Assembly (NCBI GenBank): GCA_964629165.1
Contig: CAZVQJ010000004.1
Span: 1 to 46,137, forward strand
DNA from: CAWVVV01 sp964629165
Lineage (GTDB): Bacteria > Verrucomicrobiota > Verrucomicrobiia > Opitutales > Oceanipulchritudinaceae
Direction of reading: 5' to 3'
DNA: 46,137 bases
This document shows, one piece after another, positions 41,949 to 46,137 of the stretch (within the stretch, counting starts at the first letter, position 1; each line of letters opens with the position of its first letter). The translations under genes and the position numbers were made by a program. The notes under the pieces were generated by a model. The model ran no database searches. It saw nothing but the letters and a program-made list of their open reading frames with translations, and had not been told where the DNA came from.

Positions 41949-44594
41949 CTATTCTTCTTTTGAAAGTAACGCGACGGGAAAGCTGGCGAACAGTTCCCCG
42001 AGCCGCACCTGCCCCTCCCAGGGCGCGCTCGATTCCATGCAATTAATCCACCGCCCCGGCGGCAGCTCCAGAAACGTGTCCGCCCACTCCCCAGCTAGCG
42101 AGACGGTGAGGCGGGGCGCGACCGCAATGACGTTGTCGCTTCGCCGAAATGCGATAGCGTGTGCAGCCCGCGCACCGCGCACCGGCAGCGCTGCGTAGGA
42201 GGCGCCGGGGCCAAAGGCTTCGGGCATCCTGCGCCGGAGTGTCAGCGACTGCCGGATTACCCACAACTTCGGGAGCCCCTCTTCCATTCGGTTCATGATC
42301 TCATGCGGATCCGACTCTTCCAGTGCATCCATCAGCCTCCTGCGATGATCAAAATCCACCGGCCGACGGTTGTCCGGATCCACCAGACTCAGATCCCAGA
42401 GTTCGCACCCCTGATAGATATCGGGGACGCCCGGAGCGGTCATCTTGATCAATGTCTGCGTCAAGCTGTTGAGGCGACCCGGCAGTAGAATCTCCCCCAC
42501 AAACGTATTCACCGCACTGATCATTTCAGAATCAGAAAAGATTGCTGTGATCCACTCTTCCAGGGCCGCTTCATACTCCTTGTCGGGCGCGGTCCAGGTC
42601 GTCCTTGTCTTCGCTTCCCTCACCGCCTTCAGGGCATACTCCGCTACCCGCTTCCGGTCGATCGGCCAGGCTCCGACGAGTGTCTGATAAACAAGGTATT
42701 CCGTATTTGGATCGATCAGAGCGGGACGGTAGCGATGCCCGGAGGTGCGCCAGACCCGGCAGGCTTCCGCCCAGCGATCCGGGATTTCACTCAGGACCAT
42801 CAATTGCGCGCGTACATCTTCGCTCCGCTTTGTATCGTGCGTTGAAGTCGTCAGCATCGAGCACGGACGAAGGCGGGCAGCCTCCTCGCAGGTTGCGTGA
42901 AATTCGGAAACGGTAATGCCGAAGGAGCTGGGATCACCACCCACTTCATTCAACGCGACCAGCCGGTGATAGCGATAGAACGCGGTGTCTTCGATTCCCT
43001 TTGCCATCGCCGGCCCGGTCAGCTGCTGGAAGCGGACAGCAAAGGCCTCCTCGCGTTTTCCCGGCTGCTCCAGACGCAGGATTTCACCGAGGAATCGGCA
43101 AAGTTCCGGATCGAATGGGTCCTGCCTTTCGATCGATTCCACCGCACTGTTGATGTATCCGCGATCCTCCACCGAAATACCTGCATCCTCCGCACGCACA
43201 TACGTCCGGTAAACCGGAAAGGCGGTCGCCAGCTCGATGATCGCCCGGCGGAGGGTCTCCCGGTCATAATCACGGTGGCGCCAGTGGTGCTCGCATATCT
43301 CACTCAGCAGAATCGTGAGACGATTGATCTCGCTCCCCAACAACTCCTGCAGGACCTGACGCTTGCTATCGCGGGCGACCTCCTCAAACGCCGGTTCTTC
43401 ACCGCAGAATTCCCGGTAGAATTTTGTCAACTTCGCCTCGCCTTCCGGATCCGCGAAGAGACCGTTCACCCGGTTGAGGAAATCGTATCCGGTGGTGCCG
43501 TCCACCGGCCAGGCAGGTGGCAGTTCTTCATTCCTCTCGAGGATCTTCTCTACCACAATCCAGGCATCGGGTGCCGCCACGCGAAGCCGCTCAAAATACT
43601 GGGTGGGGTCCCGCAGCCCGTCAGGATGATCCACCCGCAGGGCATGTGCCGCGCCATCGTGCACCCACCCGAGAGGCAGTGCATGGACCGCACGAAAGAC
43701 GTCCGCCCGCTCAACCCGCAATCCGACCAGGTCATTGATATTGAAAAACCGGCGGTACCCGAGGTCGTGATCCGCTGCGCGCCAGAACGCGAGACGGTAG
43801 TTCTGCTTCTCGATCAGTTCACCGAGTGCCTTCGGCGTGCGATTGAGGCGATCCAGCTCTGACTCCAGTGCCTTCGCGATCCTCCGATCCTCGGTGCAAA
43901 GTTTTCGGAGCCACGAAGCGAGGACCAGTTTGTCGCGGTGTCTCCGGTCCACTTCGCTTCCATAGGCCGCACGAGGACGGGGAAGCTGCCCAAAACTGCC
44001 GGCAAGAAACGCAATCCCGGCATCGCCCGTCTGTTGCGCAACGCCCTCGAGCACGTCGCCAAGGCTGGTCGGTTCCACCGGAAAGATGCTCTCGTGATAG
44101 GCGATCACAAAACGTTCACCGTCGTATCGAAGGGTGAGTTCCCCCGCCTCGAGAACGCGCCCGAAATGGTCACCAAGGACCGGCAGGAGAATCCGATTGA
44201 TCCGCCAGTCGCCGCTGGCGTCCCAATCGACATCAAAGTAGGCGGCATAGCGGCTGGCCGGGCCATTTTCGAGCACGTCCCACCACCATGGATTGTCATT
44301 ACCGGCGATTGCCATGTGATTGGGAACAATGTCCACCATCCGCTTCATGCCGTGGTCGCGGAGGCTGGCAGTGAGACGCTCATGCGCGGCCGCCCCGCCG
44401 AGTTCCTCATCCACCTTTCCGGGATCGACCACGTCGTAACCACTGGTGCTCCCCGTCACCGATTGCAGGTTCGGCGACGTATAGAGATGGCTGATCCCGA
44501 GGCGGGCGAGGAATGGAAGGATATCCGCCGCCGCGCCGAGTCCGAATGCCGGTGTCAGCTGCACCCGGTAGGTCGCGACAGGATTATCGTTCAT
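41949..44594 (-). CDS. treY: Malto-oligosyltrehalose synthase
   Basis: An 881-residue GH13 enzyme that turns the reducing-end glucose of a maltodextrin into a trehalose unit. The N-terminus MNDNPVATYRVQLTPAFGL and GISHLYTSPNLQSVTGSTSGYDV are TreY hallmarks. HALRVDHPDGL has the nucleophile Asp, WIVVEKILERNEELP the acid/base Glu, and TSTHDTKRSEDVRAQL the third carboxylate. The start at 44594 overlaps the glgX stop by 11 bases; a longer frame from 44687 adds a doubtful leader. With TreZ it makes free trehalose from glucan, using the debranched chains GlgX provides. Confidence 0.94.
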   Translation of the reverse strand: MNDNPVATYRVQLTPAFGLGAAADILPFLARLGISHLYTSPNLQSVTGSTSGYDVVDPGKVDEELGGAAAHERLTASLRDHGMKRMVDIVPNHMAIAGNDNPWWWDVLENGPASRYAAYFDVDWDASGDWRINRILLPVLGDHFGRVLEAGELTLRYDGERFVIAYHESIFPVEPTSLGDVLEGVAQQTGDAGIAFLAGSFGQLPRPRAAYGSEVDRRHRDKLVLASWLRKLCTEDRRIAKALESELDRLNRTPKALGELIEKQNYRLAFWRAADHDLGYRRFFNINDLVGLRVERADVFRAVHALPLGWVHDGAAHALRVDHPDGLRDPTQYFERLRVAAPDAWIVVEKILERNEELPPAWPVDGTTGYDFLNRVNGLFADPEGEAKLTKFYREFCGEEPAFEEVARDSKRQVLQELLGSEINRLTILLSEICEHHWRHRDYDRETLRRAIIELATAFPVYRTYVRAEDAGISVEDRGYINSAVESIERQDPFDPELCRFLGEILRLEQPGKREEAFAVRFQQLTGPAMAKGIEDTAFYRYHRLVALNEVGGDPSSFGITVSEFHATCEEAARLRPCSMLTTSTHDTKRSEDVRAQLMVLSEIPDRWAEACRVWRTSGHRYRPALIDPNTEYLVYQTLVGAWPIDRKRVAEYALKAVREAKTRTTWTAPDKEYEAALEEWITAIFSDSEMISAVNTFVGEILLPGRLNSLTQTLIKMTAPGVPDIYQGCELWDLSLVDPDNRRPVDFDHRRRLMDALEESDPHEIMNRMEEGLPKLWVIRQSLTLRRRMPEAFGPGASYAALPVRGARAAHAIAFRRSDNVIAVAPRLTVSLAGEWADTFLELPPGRWINCMESSAPWEGQVRLGELFASFPVALLSKEE

Positions 44595-46137
44595 ACCGGA
44601 AGAGAAGGAATGACCGCGCGACCACATCGATTTCATCGCCCGCTGCAAACGTCTCATCTCCATCTGCCCAGCCACGGCAGGTATCAAATTCTTTTCTCCA
44701 ACCCTCCACGCGCTCGATCTCCGGAAGAGAGAATTTCATGTCCTCGTGGTGGGCATTGAAGACGAGGTAAAAGCTGTCGTCCTCCACCGAATCAGAGAAG
44801 GGATCGGTGTGCAGTTTGGTCTCTCCATTAAGAAAAATGGCAAGCACGCTCTCAACCCCTTCGCCCCAATCCTCCATTGCCATGCGAACTCCATTTGCGG
44901 TGTACCAGACAATCTCCTCCACGTCCTGCCCTCCTGTCTTCCCTTCGTGGAACCATCGGCGCCGGCGAAAGACCGGGTGCTTCTTGCGCAACGCGATCAG
45001 GCGCCGGGAGAAGTCTAGCAGATCCTCGTCAATGCTCTCCCAGTTCAGCCAGGAGATTTCATTGTCCTGACAATAGGCGTTGTTGTTGCCGCCCTGGCTC
45101 CGGCCGAACTCGTCTCCACTGAGAATCATGGGGACTCCCTGTGAAAGAAGCAGTGTCGTGAGAAAGTTGCGTTGTTGCCGTCGCCTCAGCTCATTCACGG
45201 CAGCGTCATCGGTTTCCCCTTCCGCGCCATGGTTCCATGATCGGTTGTGGCTCTCGCCGTCACGATTGCCCTCACCGTTTGCTTCGTTTTGCTTGGTATT
45301 GTAGGAAACGAGATCCCTCAGCGTGAATCCATCATGTGCAGTGATAAAGTTGATACTCGCTACGGGCCTTCGGGTGGTATTCTCGTAGAGGTCCGAACTT
45401 CCCGTAAAGCGGGCCGCGAACTCTCCCAGGGGTTGCCCTTGCCCATTCCAGAACTCGCGGACGCAGTCACGGTAGCGGCCATTCCATTCGCTCCACGCGG
45501 GCGGAAAGTTGCCCACCTGATAGCCACCCTCTCCGACGTCCCAGGGTTCCGCGATGAGCTTGACCTGGCTGACGACCGGGTCCTGCTGGATCAGGTCGAA
45601 GAAGGCCGAAAGGCGGTCCACGTCATGCAGTTCCCGGGCGAGAGCCGAAGCGAGGTCAAACCGAAAACCATCGACGTGCATCTCGAGAACCCAGTAGCGC
45701 AATGAATCCATGATCAGCTGGAGAACATGGGGATTGCGCATATTGAGGCTGTTCCCGCACCCCGTGTAGTCCATGTAGTGCTGCCGGTCATCATCAACCG
45801 TTTTATAGTAGTAGACATTGTCGATGCCCTTGAACGAAAGCATCGGACCGAGGTGGTTGCCTTCCGCCGTGTGGTTGTAAACCACGTCGAGGATCACCGC
45901 GATGCCCGCCTTGTGAAGAGCTTTTACCATACTCCTGAATTCGGCAACGACCGCCGCCGGAGTTTCCGCCGCCGCATAGTCATGATGGGGAGCAAAGTAG
46001 CCGATCGAATTGTATCCCCAATAGTTTCGAAGTCCGCGTTCAACGAGATGAGAGTCCTGGATGAATGCGTGCACCGGCATCAGTTCCACCGCGGTAACGC
46101 CGAGTTTTTGCAAATATTCAATGGCGGCGGGATGAGC
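44584..46137 (-). CDS. glgX: Glycogen debranching enzyme GlgX/TreX, C-terminal part
   Basis: The last 517 codons are visible; the N-terminus lies beyond the right edge, as shown by the open frame reading AHPAAIEYLQKLGVTAVEL into the window. DVVYNHTAEGNHLGP, MHVDGFRFDLASALARE (nucleophile Asp), LIAEPWDVGEGGYQVGNFPP (acid/base Glu, split) and FITAHDGFTLRDLV are isoamylase-type GH13 motifs, and SGDEFGRSQGGNNNAYCQDN is typical of GlgX/TreX. It cuts the alpha-1,6 branches of glycogen. As the first gene before treY and treZ it plays the TreX role. Confidence 0.94.
   Translation of the reverse strand, partial: AHPAAIEYLQKLGVTAVELMPVHAFIQDSHLVERGLRNYWGYNSIGYFAPHHDYAAAETPAAVVAEFRSMVKALHKAGIAVILDVVYNHTAEGNHLGPMLSFKGIDNVYYYKTVDDDRQHYMDYTGCGNSLNMRNPHVLQLIMDSLRYWVLEMHVDGFRFDLASALARELHDVDRLSAFFDLIQQDPVVSQVKLIAEPWDVGEGGYQVGNFPPAWSEWNGRYRDCVREFWNGQGQPLGEFAARFTGSSDLYENTTRRPVASINFITAHDGFTLRDLVSYNTKQNEANGEGNRDGESHNRSWNHGAEGETDDAAVNELRRRQQRNFLTTLLLSQGVPMILSGDEFGRSQGGNNNAYCQDNEISWLNWESIDEDLLDFSRRLIALRKKHPVFRRRRWFHEGKTGGQDVEEIVWYTANGVRMAMEDWGEGVESVLAIFLNGETKLHTDPFSDSVEDDSFYLVFNAHHEDMKFSLPEIERVEGWRKEFDTCRGWADGDETFAAGDEIDVVARSFLLFRYER

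Overview
The window is 46,137 bases of GC-rich (roughly 60%) bacterial chromosome, packed with about 42 protein genes and no gap above about 225 bases. A TonB-dependent receptor, ExbB/ExbD, an AsmA-like protein and a lipoprotein mark a Gram-negative envelope. The poor use of Shine-Dalgarno sites and the mix of protein types suggest a verrucomicrobial (Opitutae-like) organism; this is an inference from memory of families, not a proven placement. No tRNA, rRNA, CRISPR array, transposase or phage gene was found.

Layout. 0-4.1 kb, minus strand: start of an HU gene; exbB-exbD-ygfZ plus a small conserved gene; leuD; yjbQ; a DCC-type thiol protein. 4.2-11.5 kb, mixed: PP2C phosphatase, sugar-nucleotide-type nucleotidyltransferase, SNF2 helicase, AsmA-like protein, thioesterase, RNase D-like exonuclease, pseudouridine synthase. 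11.5-19 kb: TonB receptor diverging from a 31-residue membrane peptide gene, DAHP synthase, glucose-6-phosphate isomerase, a small lipoprotein, rsmI, ppx/gppA and an SlyD-like FKBP. 19-22.1 kb: an AraC-type regulator with an N-terminal CxxC, followed by a copper-type P1B ATPase. 22.4-28.7 kb: an orphan GspF/PilC protein, RadC, a LOV-domain (blue-light type) histidine kinase with a LytTR response regulator, and a YifB/ComM ATPase.

28.7-40.05 kb is the most unusual part. Nine minus-strand genes run towards lower coordinates: an epimerase, a 692-residue fusion of a clan-A-like glycosidase with a second epimerase, a zinc-type dehydrogenase, a 99-residue protein, two CgeB-type glycosyltransferases and a CmoB-like methyltransferase, all overlapping or within 15 bases of each other. 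After a 191-base gap come a sulfotransferase and an exported GH2 glycosidase. The first seven look like one co-translated cassette making or modifying a glycan or glycoside whose product is unknown.

40.2-46.1 kb, same strand: glgX (cut by the window edge), treY and treZ, a complete route from glycogen-type glucan to trehalose. Its position directly upstream of the glycan cassette suggests, but does not prove, a shared role in storage sugar, osmotic or drying stress.
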